A stretch of 47,204 bases of DNA from an uncultured Oscillospiraceae bacterium (GCA_947630785.1 CANRIW010000014.1:1-47204); one strand, 5' to 3'. Shown: positions 1 through 8,500, numbered from the stretch's first letter. Notes: generated by a model from the letters alone, not told the origin. Program-made: numbers and translations.

Positions 1-59
1 ATCCAGCCCTCCGGCTGTATCGGTTGAGCAAAAGTCCGCGTGGGATTGATGTGGTATCT

Positions 60-188
60 TTAACTTTGGGAAACTCCGGACTCCCACTTGGAGATGGCCT
101 GCCGGGACACCCCCAGCCGCTCCGCCAGCTGCTCCTGGGACAGCCCGCTCTTTCTGCGGAGCGTGTACAGCTTTTCTGAGAGAGCCAT
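60..188 (-). CDS. very short XRE-type helix-turn-helix protein (possibly truncated)
   Basis: The reading frame starts at ATG 188 behind a good ribosome site (AAAGGAGG) and stops after 42 residues. It contains a full HTH_3-type DNA-binding segment: [20 protein letters not shown] is the scan-and-recognition helix pair of XRE regulators. After SKWESG the family normally continues for a fifth helix and an effector domain; here a TAA follows six residues later. The rest of the window edge (1-59) shows no continuation that I recognise. Either this is a gene cut down by a frameshift or stop, or a minimal DNA-binding peptide. The promoter and inverted repeat upstream look intact, so it may still be expressed. 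Confidence 0.5.
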   Translation of the reverse strand: MALSEKLYTLRRKSGLSQEQLAERLGVSRQAISKWESGVSQS

Positions 189-232
189 AGTACCTCCTTT
201 CCCATCCAGCATACCGGCGGCCCGTGTGGCAC

Positions 233-273
233 ACAATACACCCGGATAGGCAATTCCGCAACCCCCGGTTGCG
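233..273 (-). promoter_or_regulatory. promoter and inverted repeat of the short XRE gene
   Basis: On the minus strand TTGCGG (256-261) and TATTGT (233-238) are 17 bp apart. The -35 overlaps a perfect 7-bp inverted repeat, CGCAACC/GGTTGCG (257-263 and 267-273). A repeat at this place would fit autorepression, which is inference. Confidence 0.4.
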
Positions 274-298
274 AATACGAATCTTGCTGAAATGAAAT

Positions 299-337
299 CG
301 TCCGGACGTGTATATCATACACGTCCGGACGATTTTT
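299..337. terminator. 14-bp perfect hairpin, probable bidirectional terminator
   Basis: CGTCCGGACGTGTA (299-312) pairs perfectly with 318-331 around a 5-nt loop. Five T follow on the plus strand (333-337); on the minus strand a weaker T-rich stretch follows. It lies about 50 bp past the stop of the minus-strand HTH-TPR gene and can end that transcript. Confidence 0.7.
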
Positions 338-379
338 CACAATAGGGTGATTTGGCAGAACGCTTGCTATTTGGCGAAA

Positions 380-1405
380 TCACAGCTTCTTTTTCAGCCG
401 GTCGATCTCCCGGCGGACGGCATCGACGGTCTCGCCGCTGGTGGTGTCCCAGTCGGAAGCCATGACGGCGATCTCCTCCTCCAGCTCTCGGATGGCGCCG
501 GGGATGTCCCCCATCCGCTCTCTGAGCTGGGCCACGGCCTCCCACGAGTCGGTGAACCGGGGGGCGGTCTGGCGCTTTTTGGCCTTCTGGTGGCAGTCGA
601 TGGCCTCGGCGTACCGCCCGGCCACGGTGTAGCCGTCCCCCAGGGAGGACCAGGCCATCCAGTCGTCGGGGAAGTCCCGGCACATCTGCTCCCAGATGGC
701 AACAGCTCCGTCATGGTCCCCCGCCCGCCAGGCGACGCGGCCCCGCTGCATCGGGGTGCGGAAGGTGCGGTCCACCTGGCCCATCCTGTCGCAGTATGCC
801 CTGGCTTCGTCCAGACGGTCGTCCTCCACCAGCGCGTCGATGAGCCACAGATAGCCTCTCATGACCGTGGGATGGCGCTCCAAAAAGTCCTTGTACCAGT
901 CGATGATCCGGCGGTGGGAGTTGTAATACCAGTCGGGGCTGCGGATGCCCACTGCCTCCGCCAGCTCGGCATGGGCGTCCTTGTCGTCCGGGATTCGGGC
1001 CAGGGCCTCCTTGGCGTATCCCTCCGCCCGGCGGCGGTGGGTGCCGGCGATGTGGTTCTCCATCCAGGCCAGCATGGTCCACACCTGGCCGTTGTCCGGC
1101 TCCCGGCGGGCCTTATCCAGCAGGAAGGCTGCCTCCCGCCCCGCGGCGGCGGGGTCCAGGTCCCGCTCGTCCCACATCATGTTCCGGATGCGCTCTATCC
1201 GGGTCTCGTCCGTCAGGGCGAACAGCGCGTCGATGATGACGCCGAAATAGGCCGAGATGGCGGGCAGAAGCTGGATGTCAGGCGCGGCGGCGTCCGTCTC
1301 CCACTTGCTCACCGCCTGGGCAGTGACCCCCAGGGCGGCGGCCACCGCCTCCTGGGTGGCGCCCCGCTGCTGGCGCAGGGTCTTGATTTGATTGCCGATC
1401 TCCAT
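380..1405 (-). CDS. XRE-family regulator with TPR-like C-terminal region
   Basis: 341 residues from ATG 1405, chosen because AAAGGAGG lies 8 bp upstream; a longer frame upstream lacks a ribosome site. Residues about 5-60 form an HTH_3 domain (QEAVAAALGVTAQAVSKW). The rest is helical with TPR-like signatures such as WSSLGDGYTVAGRYAEAIDC near residues 235-255, often used to sense a peptide or protein partner. It is divergent from the two ABC exporter genes with about 200 bp between, and a 6-bp inverted repeat sits just after the exporter -10 box. Control of that exporter is therefore a reasonable inference, not shown. No sign of damage. Confidence 0.85.
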   Translation of the reverse strand: MEIGNQIKTLRQQRGATQEAVAAALGVTAQAVSKWETDAAAPDIQLLPAISAYFGVIIDALFALTDETRIERIRNMMWDERDLDPAAAGREAAFLLDKARREPDNGQVWTMLAWMENHIAGTHRRRAEGYAKEALARIPDDKDAHAELAEAVGIRSPDWYYNSHRRIIDWYKDFLERHPTVMRGYLWLIDALVEDDRLDEARAYCDRMGQVDRTFRTPMQRGRVAWRAGDHDGAVAIWEQMCRDFPDDWMAWSSLGDGYTVAGRYAEAIDCHQKAKKRQTAPRFTDSWEAVAQLRERMGDIPGAIRELEEEIAVMASDWDTTSGETVDAVRREIDRLKKKL

Positions 1406-1446
1406 GGTGAAAACCTCCTTTTGTTCTGCCCGGCCGGACTGGTTCC

Positions 1447-1475
1447 ATGATACTCCGGCGAGGAGGGAAAGACAA
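1447..1475 (-). promoter_or_regulatory. promoter of the HTH-TPR regulator
   Basis: Minus strand TTGTCT (1470-1475), 17-bp spacer, TATCAT (1447-1452), about 40 bp before the start codon. Confidence 0.5.
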
Positions 1476-1535
1476 TGGCGGCGTTTTTGACCGGGTCCAA
1501 CCACCGGTTGAGGGCCCCTTTTTGCGGGAAATGAT

Positions 1536-1590
1536 TTGACTTTTCCCCGACCTATTTGATATAATGCACTTCACGCGAAAAATACGTGAA
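1536..1590 (+). promoter_or_regulatory. promoter of the ABC exporter operon with candidate operator
   Basis: TTGACT (1536-1541), 18-bp spacer, TATAAT (1560-1565). Immediately downstream, TTCACG (1570-1575) and CGTGAA (1585-1590) form an inverted repeat with a 9-bp centre, across the expected transcription start, where a bound repressor would block initiation. Confidence 0.6.
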
Positions 1591-1610
1591 AGACCGGGGA
1601 GGGGACCCCT

Positions 1611-3368
1611 TTGAAGTTGATTTTCCGATATTTGGGACGCTATAAGTGGAGCGTGCTGCTGGTGATGGCCGTCAAGCTGGTGGGCACCATGGCGGAGCTG
1701 AGCCTGCCGTACATATTGGAGCACCTGCTGGACAAGGTGGTGCCCCTGGGGCGGCTGGGCCCGGTGATCTTCTGGGGACTGCTGATGATCGCGGCGGCTG
1801 TCGTCACCCGGCAGCTGAATGTGGCGGCCAACCAGAGGGCGGTGGAAAACGCCCATAACATCTCCTACGACGTGCGGCAGGCCCTGTTCCACCGGACGGT
1901 GAACCTGTCCGGCGGCCAGTTCGACGCCTTCGGCCTGCCCAGCCTCATCAGCCGCATGACCAGCGACAGCTACAACGTCCAGTCCTGCGTCCAGTCCCTC
2001 CAGACCCTGTGCGTCCGGGCCCCCATCCTGCTGGTGGGCAGCATCATCCTGGCCCTGACCATGGATGTGCGGATGGCCCTCATCATGTGCGTGATGGCCC
2101 CCATTCTCATCCTGGTATGCGTGGGGGTGTCCCGGTTCGGCATCCCCCTCTATAACAAGGTCCAGCAGCGGCTGGACGACGTGGTGCGCATCATGCGGGA
2201 GGACATCACCGGCATCCGGGTGGTGAAGGCCCTGTCCAAGGAGGAGTACGAGAAGGGCCACTTCGGCACGGCCAACGAGGCCATGGCCAAAAGCGACATC
2301 AAGGCCAGCACCGTCATGGCCATCCCCGGTCCCGCCATGCAGATGTGCCTGAACATCGGCCTGACGCTGGTGGTGGTGCTGGGGGCCTACCGGGTCAACG
2401 GCGGGCAGATGGACCCCGGCGTCATCCTGGCGTTCCTGACCTACTTCAATATGATCATGATGGGGGTCATGGGCCTGAACCGGGTGTTCATGATGCTGAG
2501 CAAGGCAAGCGCCTCCGCCGACCGCATCGACCTGGTCCTGTCTGCGGAGGAGGACCAGACCACCCTGCCAGCGGCGGAGTGCCCTGCCCCCGCCGGGGAG
2601 GAGTTCATCCGGTTCGAGCATGTGGACTTCAGCTACGGCGCCGCCGACGACCCCGCCCACGAGGGCTTTGCCGGGGCGGAACGGGAGAAGTGCCTCTATG
2701 ACATCAGCTTTGCCCTGGACCGGGGGGAGAGCCTGGGCATCATCGGCTCCACCGGCTGCGGCAAATCCACCATTCTGAACCTGCTCATGCGGTTCTACGA
2801 CGTGGACGCCGGCGGGGTGTTCGTGGACGGGAAGGATGTCCGCGCCTATGAGAAGGACGACCTGCACCGCAAATTCGGCGTGGTGTTCCAGAACGACATG
2901 GTGTTCAACGACACCCTCCGCCGGAACATCGACTTCGGCCGGGGGCTGGAGGAACAGGACGTGCTGAACGCCGTGGAGGACGCCATGGCCGCCGAGTTCA
3001 TCGGCGAGCTGGACGCGGGCCTGGACTATATGGCGGACATCAAGGGCGCCAACCTGTCCGGCGGACAGAAGCAGCGGCTGCTCATCGCCCGGGCCCTGGC
3101 CGGCCAGCCGGAGATACTCATATTGGACGACTCCTCCTCCGCCCTGGACTACAAGACCGACGCGGCCCTCCGCAAGGCCATCTTTGCCCGGCATAAGGAC
3201 GCCGCCGTCATCATGGTGGCCCAGCGGGTGAGTTCGGTGCAGTCCATGACCAACATTCTGGTGCTGGAGGAGGGCCGGTGCATCGGCTACGGCAGCCACG
3301 CCCATCTGCTGGAGACCTGCCCGGTTTACCGCGCCATCTACGAGACGCAAATGGGATCGATGACCTGA
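1611..3368 (+). CDS. ABC exporter half-transporter, subunit 1 (degenerate ATP site)
   Basis: 585 residues from TTG 1611, which follows a GGGGAGGGG ribosome site. The first ~300 residues are a six-helix type-1 exporter membrane domain; an ATPase domain fills ~335-585. Walker A is GSTGCGKST (379-387) and the signature LSGGQ is at 482-486. Two catalytic positions are changed: Walker B ends in Asp507 where Glu is usual (ILILDD), and the switch His is Gln538 (AQR). Asp plus Gln is the known pattern of the degenerate-site subunit of heterodimeric exporters (TM287/288, LmrCD and BmrCD types). The next gene has the intact residues, so the two form one exporter of drugs, lipids or peptides; the substrate is not readable. 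Confidence 0.93.
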   Translation: MKLIFRYLGRYKWSVLLVMAVKLVGTMAELSLPYILEHLLDKVVPLGRLGPVIFWGLLMIAAAVVTRQLNVAANQRAVENAHNISYDVRQALFHRTVNLSGGQFDAFGLPSLISRMTSDSYNVQSCVQSLQTLCVRAPILLVGSIILALTMDVRMALIMCVMAPILILVCVGVSRFGIPLYNKVQQRLDDVVRIMREDITGIRVVKALSKEEYEKGHFGTANEAMAKSDIKASTVMAIPGPAMQMCLNIGLTLVVVLGAYRVNGGQMDPGVILAFLTYFNMIMMGVMGLNRVFMMLSKASASADRIDLVLSAEEDQTTLPAAECPAPAGEEFIRFEHVDFSYGAADDPAHEGFAGAEREKCLYDISFALDRGESLGIIGSTGCGKSTILNLLMRFYDVDAGGVFVDGKDVRAYEKDDLHRKFGVVFQNDMVFNDTLRRNIDFGRGLEEQDVLNAVEDAMAAEFIGELDAGLDYMADIKGANLSGGQKQRLLIARALAGQPEILILDDSSSALDYKTDAALRKAIFARHKDAAVIMVAQRVSSVQSMTNILVLEEGRCIGYGSHAHLLETCPVYRAIYETQMGSMT

Positions 3369-3386
3369 GAGAGGAGGAGACCATCC

Positions 3387-5162
3387 ATGCCCGGACCCAG
3401 CGACCGGGGCGGCCAGGGCCGCCCCAGAGACACCCGCGGCGCTCTGCTGCGGATATTGAATTATCTGGCGGAGTACAAGTGGATCGTGCTCCTCCTGCTG
3501 CTCTGCGCCTTTGCCAGCAACATCGGCAACCTGCTGGGGCCCTCCTTTGCCGGGGAGGCCATCGGCGTCATCGAGGCCGGCGCGGGCAGGGTGGACTTTG
3601 ACCGGGTGTTTTTCTACGCCAAATGTATGCTGGCGGCCTATCTGGGCAGCAATCTGCTGTCCTTCCTGGTGAGCCAGGGGATGATGCGGGTGAGCCGCCG
3701 CGTGGCCCAGCGGATGCGCAAAGACGTGTTCGACAAGCTGATGGCCCTGCCGGTGAAGTATTTCGACCGCAACCAGGCCGGCGACATCATCAGCCGGGTG
3801 TCCTACGATATCGACGTGGTGTCCACCAGCCTGTCCACCGACGTGGTGCAGATCCTGACCTCGGTGGTGACGGTGGCGGGCTCCTTCGTGATGATGTGCG
3901 TCACCTCCCTGCCCCTGGTGACGGTGATGCTCATCACCATTCCGGCGTCCGTCCTGTACACCCGGTTCATGGGGAAGCGGACCCGGCCCCGGTACTCCAA
4001 ACGCAGCAAGGCCTACGGCGAGATGAACGGCTTTGTGGAGGAGATGTTCTCCGGCCAGAAGACCATCCTGGCCTATGCCCACGAGGACGGGGTATGCGAC
4101 GAGTTCAGCGCCATCAACCACAAGGCCGCCGACGCCTACCGGGACGCGGACTCCCTGGGCATGACCATGGGCCCCACCATCGGCCTCATCTCCAACCTGG
4201 GGCTGGCCCTCATCGGCCTGCTGGGGGCGGTATTCTATCTTTTCAACATCGTGAACCTGAAGCAGATCTCCAAGTTTGTGCTGTACTCCCGGAAATTCTC
4301 CGGTCCCATCAACGAGATCGCCAACATCATCAATGAAATTTATTCGGCGCTTGCCGCCGCCGAGCGGGTGTTCCAGCTGCTGGACCAGCCGGAGGAGGCG
4401 GCCGACCTCTACGGCGCGGAGGAGCTTACCGACCCCGCCGGGGCGGTGGAGGCCGACCACGTGTCCTTCGGCTATCTCCCCGGCAAGACCATCCTTCACG
4501 ATCTGAGCCTGGCGGCGGAGCCGGGGCAGACGGTGGCCATCGTGGGCCAGACCGGGGCGGGCAAGACCACCGTCATCAATCTGCTCATGCGGTTCTACGA
4601 CGTGGACTCCGGCGAGATCCGGGTGGACGGGAAGGAGATTCGGGGCCTCACCCGGAAGAGCCTCCGCCGGGCCTACGCCATGGTGCTCCAGGACACCTGG
4701 GTGTTCCGGGGGACCATCTTCGATAATATCGCCTACGGCAAGGAGAACGCCACCATGGACGAGGTGGTGGCCGCCGCCAGGGCCGCCCGCATCCACGGGT
4801 ATATCATGCGCCTGCCCGAGGGCTACCGCACCGTGGTCAGCGAGGACGGCGGCAACATCAGCAAGGGGCAGAAGCAGCTGCTGACCATCGCCCGGGCCAT
4901 GCTGTACGACACCCGGATGCTCATTCTGGACGAGGCCACCTCCAACGTGGACACCCATACTGAGCAGCAGGTGCAGAAGGCCATGCGGGAGCTGATGAAG
5001 GGGAAGACCAGCTTCGTCATCGCCCACCGGCTGTCCACCATCCAGAACGCCGACAAGATATTGGTGATGGACCACGGCGACGTGGTGGAACAGGGCACCC
5101 ACGAGGAGCTGATGGCCGGGAAGGGCTATTATTACAGGCTGTACGCCTCCCAGTTCGAATAA
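3387..5162 (+). CDS. ABC exporter half-transporter, subunit 2 (catalytic ATP site)
   Basis: 591 residues from ATG 3387, 18 bp after the first subunit, with GAGGAGG upstream; the two are clearly one operon. Membrane domain in roughly residues 20-320, ATPase domain 350-591. Walker A GQTGAGKTT (387-395), Walker B LILDE with catalytic Glu516, and switch His547 (AHR) are all intact, but the signature is ISKGQ (491-495) rather than LSGGQ. In a heterodimer this altered signature faces the degenerate Walker B of subunit 1, while LSGGQ of subunit 1 completes the working site here. The changes in the two proteins thus complement each other exactly. Drug or lipid export is the family's usual role. Confidence 0.93.
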   Translation: MPGPSDRGGQGRPRDTRGALLRILNYLAEYKWIVLLLLLCAFASNIGNLLGPSFAGEAIGVIEAGAGRVDFDRVFFYAKCMLAAYLGSNLLSFLVSQGMMRVSRRVAQRMRKDVFDKLMALPVKYFDRNQAGDIISRVSYDIDVVSTSLSTDVVQILTSVVTVAGSFVMMCVTSLPLVTVMLITIPASVLYTRFMGKRTRPRYSKRSKAYGEMNGFVEEMFSGQKTILAYAHEDGVCDEFSAINHKAADAYRDADSLGMTMGPTIGLISNLGLALIGLLGAVFYLFNIVNLKQISKFVLYSRKFSGPINEIANIINEIYSALAAAERVFQLLDQPEEAADLYGAEELTDPAGAVEADHVSFGYLPGKTILHDLSLAAEPGQTVAIVGQTGAGKTTVINLLMRFYDVDSGEIRVDGKEIRGLTRKSLRRAYAMVLQDTWVFRGTIFDNIAYGKENATMDEVVAAARAARIHGYIMRLPEGYRTVVSEDGGNISKGQKQLLTIARAMLYDTRMLILDEATSNVDTHTEQQVQKAMRELMKGKTSFVIAHRLSTIQNADKILVMDHGDVVEQGTHEELMAGKGYYYRLYASQFE

Positions 5163-5166
5163 TACA

Positions 5167-5202
5167 GCGCGGGCGGGTCCGAGACCCGCCCGCGCGATTT
5201 TT
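5167..5202 (+). terminator. intrinsic terminator of the ABC exporter operon
   Basis: A 13-bp GC-only stem (5167-5179 with 5183-5195), a 3-nt loop and a TTTTT tract (5198-5202), just after the exporter stop codon. Confidence 0.85.
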
Positions 5203-5236
5203 CTGCTGTCTGCTCTCCAACCGGGGAACGACTTCT

Positions 5237-5617
5237 TCAGCGGCCCATGAGCCGACGCAGGATGTCCCTGTCGGCGGGGCAGAATTCATAGTTTGGAATC
5301 TCCGCCGGGGTGATCCAGCGGATGTCGTTGTGCTCCAGCTTCTGCGGGACGCCCTGGGCGATGGAGGCGTTGAACAGGGTCAGATGGACCGTCAGGTCGG
5401 GGTACTCGTGGACCACGTCCATGAACACGTCCGCCGGCTCCACCGTCACCGCCAGTTCCTCCCGGCACTCCCGGACGAGGGCCTGCTCTTTCGTCTCCCC
5501 CGGCTCCACCTTGCCGCCCACGAACTCCCAGAGCAGGCCCCGGGCCTTGTGGGCGGGGCGCTGGCAGATCATGAACTTATCGCCGTCCCAAATGAGGGCG
5601 GCCACCACTTCGGTCAT
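5237..5617 (-). CDS. Nudix hydrolase, MutT-like
   Basis: 126 residues from ATG 5617; a GTG three codons earlier is possible, but GGTGA is better spaced for the ATG. The Nudix box runs from Gly35 to Glu54 (GKVEPGETKEQALVRECREE) and has every metal-binding acidic residue; the Gly that usually follows is Ala. The fold matches the short 8-oxo-dGTP diphosphatase/CTP pyrophosphohydrolase branch (WEFVGGK before the box). Such enzymes remove oxidised or odd nucleotides; the exact substrate cannot be read. It stands alone, convergent with the ABC operon. Confidence 0.9.
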   Translation of the reverse strand: MTEVVAALIWDGDKFMICQRPAHKARGLLWEFVGGKVEPGETKEQALVRECREELAVTVEPADVFMDVVHEYPDLTVHLTLFNASIAQGVPQKLEHNDIRWITPAEIPNYEFCPADRDILRRLMGR

Positions 5618-5647
5618 ACCCGTCACCGCTTTCGCAGATTTGAGGAC

Positions 5648-5676
5648 ATTATACCCCGGTTTCGGCGGATATGCAA
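5648..5676 (-). promoter_or_regulatory. promoter of the Nudix gene
   Basis: Minus strand TTGCAT (5671-5676), 17-bp spacer, TATAAT (5648-5653). Confidence 0.6.
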
Positions 5677-5783
5677 TCGTTTCCGGCGTGATATGCGGCC
5701 CCGATTTGTCGCCTGTCGGGCGACCAAAGACCTCCTCCGTTCTGGTACAGTTGAGCCATCAAAACAAAAGGAGGTCATTTCAA

Positions 5784-6425
5784 ATGACAGAACTGGTATT
5801 CATCCTGGATCGCAGCGGCTCCATGGGCGGGCTGGAGAGCGACACCATCGGCGGCTTCAACGGCATGATCGAAAAGCAGAAGCGGGAGCCCGGCGCGTGC
5901 TTGGTATCCACCGTGCTGTTCGACGACCAGCGGGAGGTCATCCACGACCGGGTGCCCCTGGAGAAGGTCCCGGCCCTGACGAACAGGGAGTATTACGTCC
6001 GGGGCTGCACTGCCCTGCTGGACGCGGTGGGGAGCGCCATCCACCACATCGCCAACGTCCACAAGTATGCCCGGAGCGAGGACCGGCCGGAAAAGACCCT
6101 GTTCGTCATCACCACCGACGGGCTGGAGAACGCCAGCCGGGAGTACGACTACGCCAAAGTCAAAGCCATGATCGAGGAGCGGAAGGAGAAGGACGGCTGG
6201 GAGTTTTTGTTCCTGGGCGCCAACATCGACGCGGCCAAGGAGGCCGCCCGGTTCGGCATCAGCGCCGACAAGGCGGTACGCTATCAGTCCGACCGCGTGG
6301 GCACCGCCCTGAACTACGAGGTCATCAGCGAGGCGGTGACCTGCGCCCGGGCCTCCATGCCCCTGGGGGCCGGCTGGAAAGCCCGTATCGAGGAGGATTT
6401 CAAAAAGCGGGGAAAGAAAAACTGA
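5784..6425 (+). CDS. VWA-domain protein
   Basis: 213 residues from ATG 5784, with AAAGGAGG upstream. The whole protein is one von Willebrand factor A domain. The metal-ion-dependent adhesion site is visible: DRSGS at 9-13, a Thr in GCTALLDAVGSA about residue 75, and Asp in ITTDGLEN. There is no signal peptide or membrane segment, so it acts in the cytoplasm. Stand-alone bacterial VWA proteins of this size are often partners of MoxR-type AAA+ ATPases or of tellurite/stress systems, but no such partner is adjacent. The basic tail ends in KKRGKKN. Function unknown beyond a metal-dependent protein-binding domain. Confidence 0.88.
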   Translation: MTELVFILDRSGSMGGLESDTIGGFNGMIEKQKREPGACLVSTVLFDDQREVIHDRVPLEKVPALTNREYYVRGCTALLDAVGSAIHHIANVHKYARSEDRPEKTLFVITTDGLENASREYDYAKVKAMIEERKEKDGWEFLFLGANIDAAKEAARFGISADKAVRYQSDRVGTALNYEVISEAVTCARASMPLGAGWKARIEEDFKKRGKKN

Positions 6426-6511
6426 CCGGAGCGGCCTCGGGAAACAGACCTTGCTTTTTCTGAAGGTTGTGTTACACTGTCAGTATCTGAAAGAGCAGGG
6501 GAGGGCGCGCC

Positions 6512-7534
6512 ATGAGAGCGCTGTTCATCGGAGGCACGGGCACCATCAGCGCCGCCGTGGTCCGGCGGCTGGCGGACGATCCGGACTGGGAGGCCTGGAT
6601 CCTCAACCGGGGGAACCGGAGCGACGAGGTCCCGGAAGGGGTCCGCCAGATCGCCGCTGACATCCGCGGCGAGGATGACGTGCGGCGAAAGCTGGGGGAC
6701 ATGACCTTTGACACGGTGTGTGAGTTTGTCGGCTTCACCGTGGAGGACGTGGAGCGGGACTGGCGGCTGTTCCGGGACAGGACCCGGCAGTATATCTATA
6801 TCAGCTCCGCCTCCGCCTATCACAAGCCCGCGGCCGGCTACATCGTCACTGAGGGCACTACGCTGGCCAATCCCTGGTGGGAGTACTCCCGGAACAAGAT
6901 CGCCTGCGAGGAATTCCTGATGGGGAAGTACCGGGAGGAGGGCTTCCCGGTGACTATCGTGCGGCCCAGCCACACCTACGGCGAGCGGTCTGTCCCCGTG
7001 GGCATCCACGGGGCCAACGGCTCCTGGCAGGTGCTCCGGCGGATGCTGGAGGGCAGGCCGGTCCTCATCCCCGGGGACGGTTCCTCCCTGTGGACCCTCA
7101 CCTTCAGCACCGATTTCGCCGTGGGCTTCACCGGGCTCATGGGGAACCGGCACGCCATCGGCGAGGCATTCCAGATCACCGGGGACGAGGCCCTGACCTG
7201 GGACCAGATCTATTCCACCATCGCGGACGCGCTGGGGGTGGAGTTGAAGGCGTACCACGTGGCCAGCCAGTATCTGGCTGACGTGGGGAAGAAGTACGGC
7301 TACGACTTCGCCGGCAGCCTCCTGGGGGACAAGGCGGCGTCGGTGGTGTTCGACAACGCCAAGCTGAAGCGGGCCGTGCCGGAGATGCGCACCGCCGTGC
7401 CCTTCCGCCGGGGGGTACGCGTCGCGCTGGACTATATCCTGTCCCACCCGGAGTGCCAAAGGGCCGACCCGGACTTCGACGGGTTCTGTGACCGGGTCAT
7501 CGCGGCGCTGGAGGCGTCCAAGGCGGCGGTGTGA
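6512..7534 (+). CDS. NAD(P)-dependent epimerase/dehydratase family protein (extended SDR-like)
   Basis: 340 residues from ATG 6512 behind GGGAGGG. The N-terminus is a Rossmann nucleotide-binding motif (FIGGTGTIS), followed by YIYISSASAY and, about 25 residues later, a YSRNK segment in the place of the SDR YxxxK pair. VRPSHTYGE further on is typical of the NAD-dependent epimerase/dehydratase family and its RNA-binding CSP41-like cousins. Length is normal. The substrate, probably a nucleotide sugar or small metabolite, is not readable. It is followed 65 bp later by a separately promoted gene. Confidence 0.85.
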   Translation: MRALFIGGTGTISAAVVRRLADDPDWEAWILNRGNRSDEVPEGVRQIAADIRGEDDVRRKLGDMTFDTVCEFVGFTVEDVERDWRLFRDRTRQYIYISSASAYHKPAAGYIVTEGTTLANPWWEYSRNKIACEEFLMGKYREEGFPVTIVRPSHTYGERSVPVGIHGANGSWQVLRRMLEGRPVLIPGDGSSLWTLTFSTDFAVGFTGLMGNRHAIGEAFQITGDEALTWDQIYSTIADALGVELKAYHVASQYLADVGKKYGYDFAGSLLGDKAASVVFDNAKLKRAVPEMRTAVPFRRGVRVALDYILSHPECQRADPDFDGFCDRVIAALEASKAAV

Positions 7535-7539
7535 GCCGC

Positions 7540-7568
7540 TGGACTTTTCCCTGCGGCTGTGATATAAT
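7540..7568 (+). promoter_or_regulatory. promoter of the DUF1349 gene
   Basis: TGGACT (7540-7545), 17-bp spacer, TATAAT (7563-7568), 32 bp before the start codon. The -35 sequence runs on as TTTTCC, a style seen at several other promoters in this window. Confidence 0.6.
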
Positions 7569-7599
7569 TGCCCAAACTTTGACTCGGAGGGATCAAAAC

Positions 7600-8205
7600 A
7601 TGGTAGACATCAGCAAATTCGAGTGGACGAGAGAGCCGGCCCGCTGCGAGGTGAAGGACGGCGCCGTGGAGGTGGTCACAAAGCCCCATACCGACCTGTG
7701 GCAGCGCACCTATTACCATTTCTGCAACGACAACGCCCCCGTCTTCCAGATGCGGACGGACGAGAAGTTTTTCTCCTTCACCGTCAAGACGGAGTTCGAG
7801 AGCGAACATCGCTTCGACCAGTGCGGGATCATCCTCTATCTGGACAGTGACAACTGGCTGAAAGCCTCCATCGAGTACGAGAACGAGGCCTTCCAGCACC
7901 TGGGCAGCGTGGTGACCAACCACGGCTATTCCGACTGGGCCACCACCGAGATCCCCGCCGCCGTCAAGTCCATGTGGTACCGGCTCAGCCGCCGGGAGGA
8001 TGATTTCCGTCTGGAGTGCTCTGAGGACGGCGTCCACTTTGCTCAGATGCGGGTGTGCCACCTGTGGGAGGGGGCCGGGGAGATCCGGTTCGGCGTCTAT
8101 GCCTGCAGCCCGGAGGACTCCTCCTTCAGGGCGGTGTTCTCCCACATGGAAGTCGGCGAGTGCCAGTGGCCCGCCCACGACGGCCAGCCTCCCGACGAGG
8201 CGTAA
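7600..8205 (+). CDS. DUF1349 domain protein (concanavalin-like fold)
   Basis: 201 residues from ATG 7600; CGGAGGG lies 8 bp upstream. The pattern WQRTYYHFCNDNAP, then FSFTVKTEFE and QCGIILYLD, then WYRLSRREDDF, is that of the DUF1349 family, which has a LamG/concanavalin-like beta-sandwich and is often called regulation of enolase protein 1-like. No signal peptide. The biochemical role is not established for bacteria. A small zinc-knuckle gene follows 38 bp later, probably on the same transcript. Confidence 0.85.
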   Translation: MVDISKFEWTREPARCEVKDGAVEVVTKPHTDLWQRTYYHFCNDNAPVFQMRTDEKFFSFTVKTEFESEHRFDQCGIILYLDSDNWLKASIEYENEAFQHLGSVVTNHGYSDWATTEIPAAVKSMWYRLSRREDDFRLECSEDGVHFAQMRVCHLWEGAGEIRFGVYACSPEDSSFRAVFSHMEVGECQWPAHDGQPPDEA

Positions 8206-8243
8206 AGGAACTGCCCCGGCGGACAGCGAGGAGGACGGGCGTT

Positions 8244-8468
8244 ATGGAACACTATGAGGATATCCACCTGGAGGACTGCCCCTGCTGCGGCGGGGTGGGG
8301 AGCATCGAAGAGGAGGGCGGCTGGTGCGTGTATGTCCAGTGTGTGGACTGCGGCGCCCATACCGCTGAGTTTTCCTACAAAAGCGCGGAGGAGCGGCTGG
8401 AGGCCGCCCGGAAGGTGGCCGCGAACTGGAATATGCGGAAGGTGATCGCACCGGGCCCCGGGGAGTGA
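8244..8468 (+). CDS. Lar-like zinc-knuckle small protein
   Basis: 74 residues from ATG 8244 after GAGGAGG. Two Cys pairs are visible: C12-x2-C15 in CPCCGG and C33-x2-C36 in CVDCGA, then AEERLEAARKVAANWNMR. This matches the layout of the restriction alleviation protein Lar family: a CPFCGG knuckle, a second CxxCG, and an EAxxxWNxR tail. Lar proteins are best known from prophages, where they counter type I restriction, but many chromosomal homologues have no known role and there are no phage genes here. The call rests on pattern alone. Confidence 0.65.
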   Translation: MEHYEDIHLEDCPCCGGVGSIEEEGGWCVYVQCVDCGAHTAEFSYKSAEERLEAARKVAANWNMRKVIAPGPGE

Positions 8469-8500
8469 GGCCCGTTCCGCCGCGCGCGTAAAATAAAGCG

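Noticed and set aside
1278-5102. A 1274-codon open frame on the minus strand opposite the ABC exporter genes
   Set aside because: It is the antisense shadow of two clear ABC genes: high third-position GC removes stops from the opposite frame. The translation is low-complexity His/Gly/Val with no domain.
6451-6500. A promoter for the SDR-like gene built on TTGCTT
   Set aside because: No -10 box at an acceptable distance; the nearest candidates need 14-15 bp spacing.
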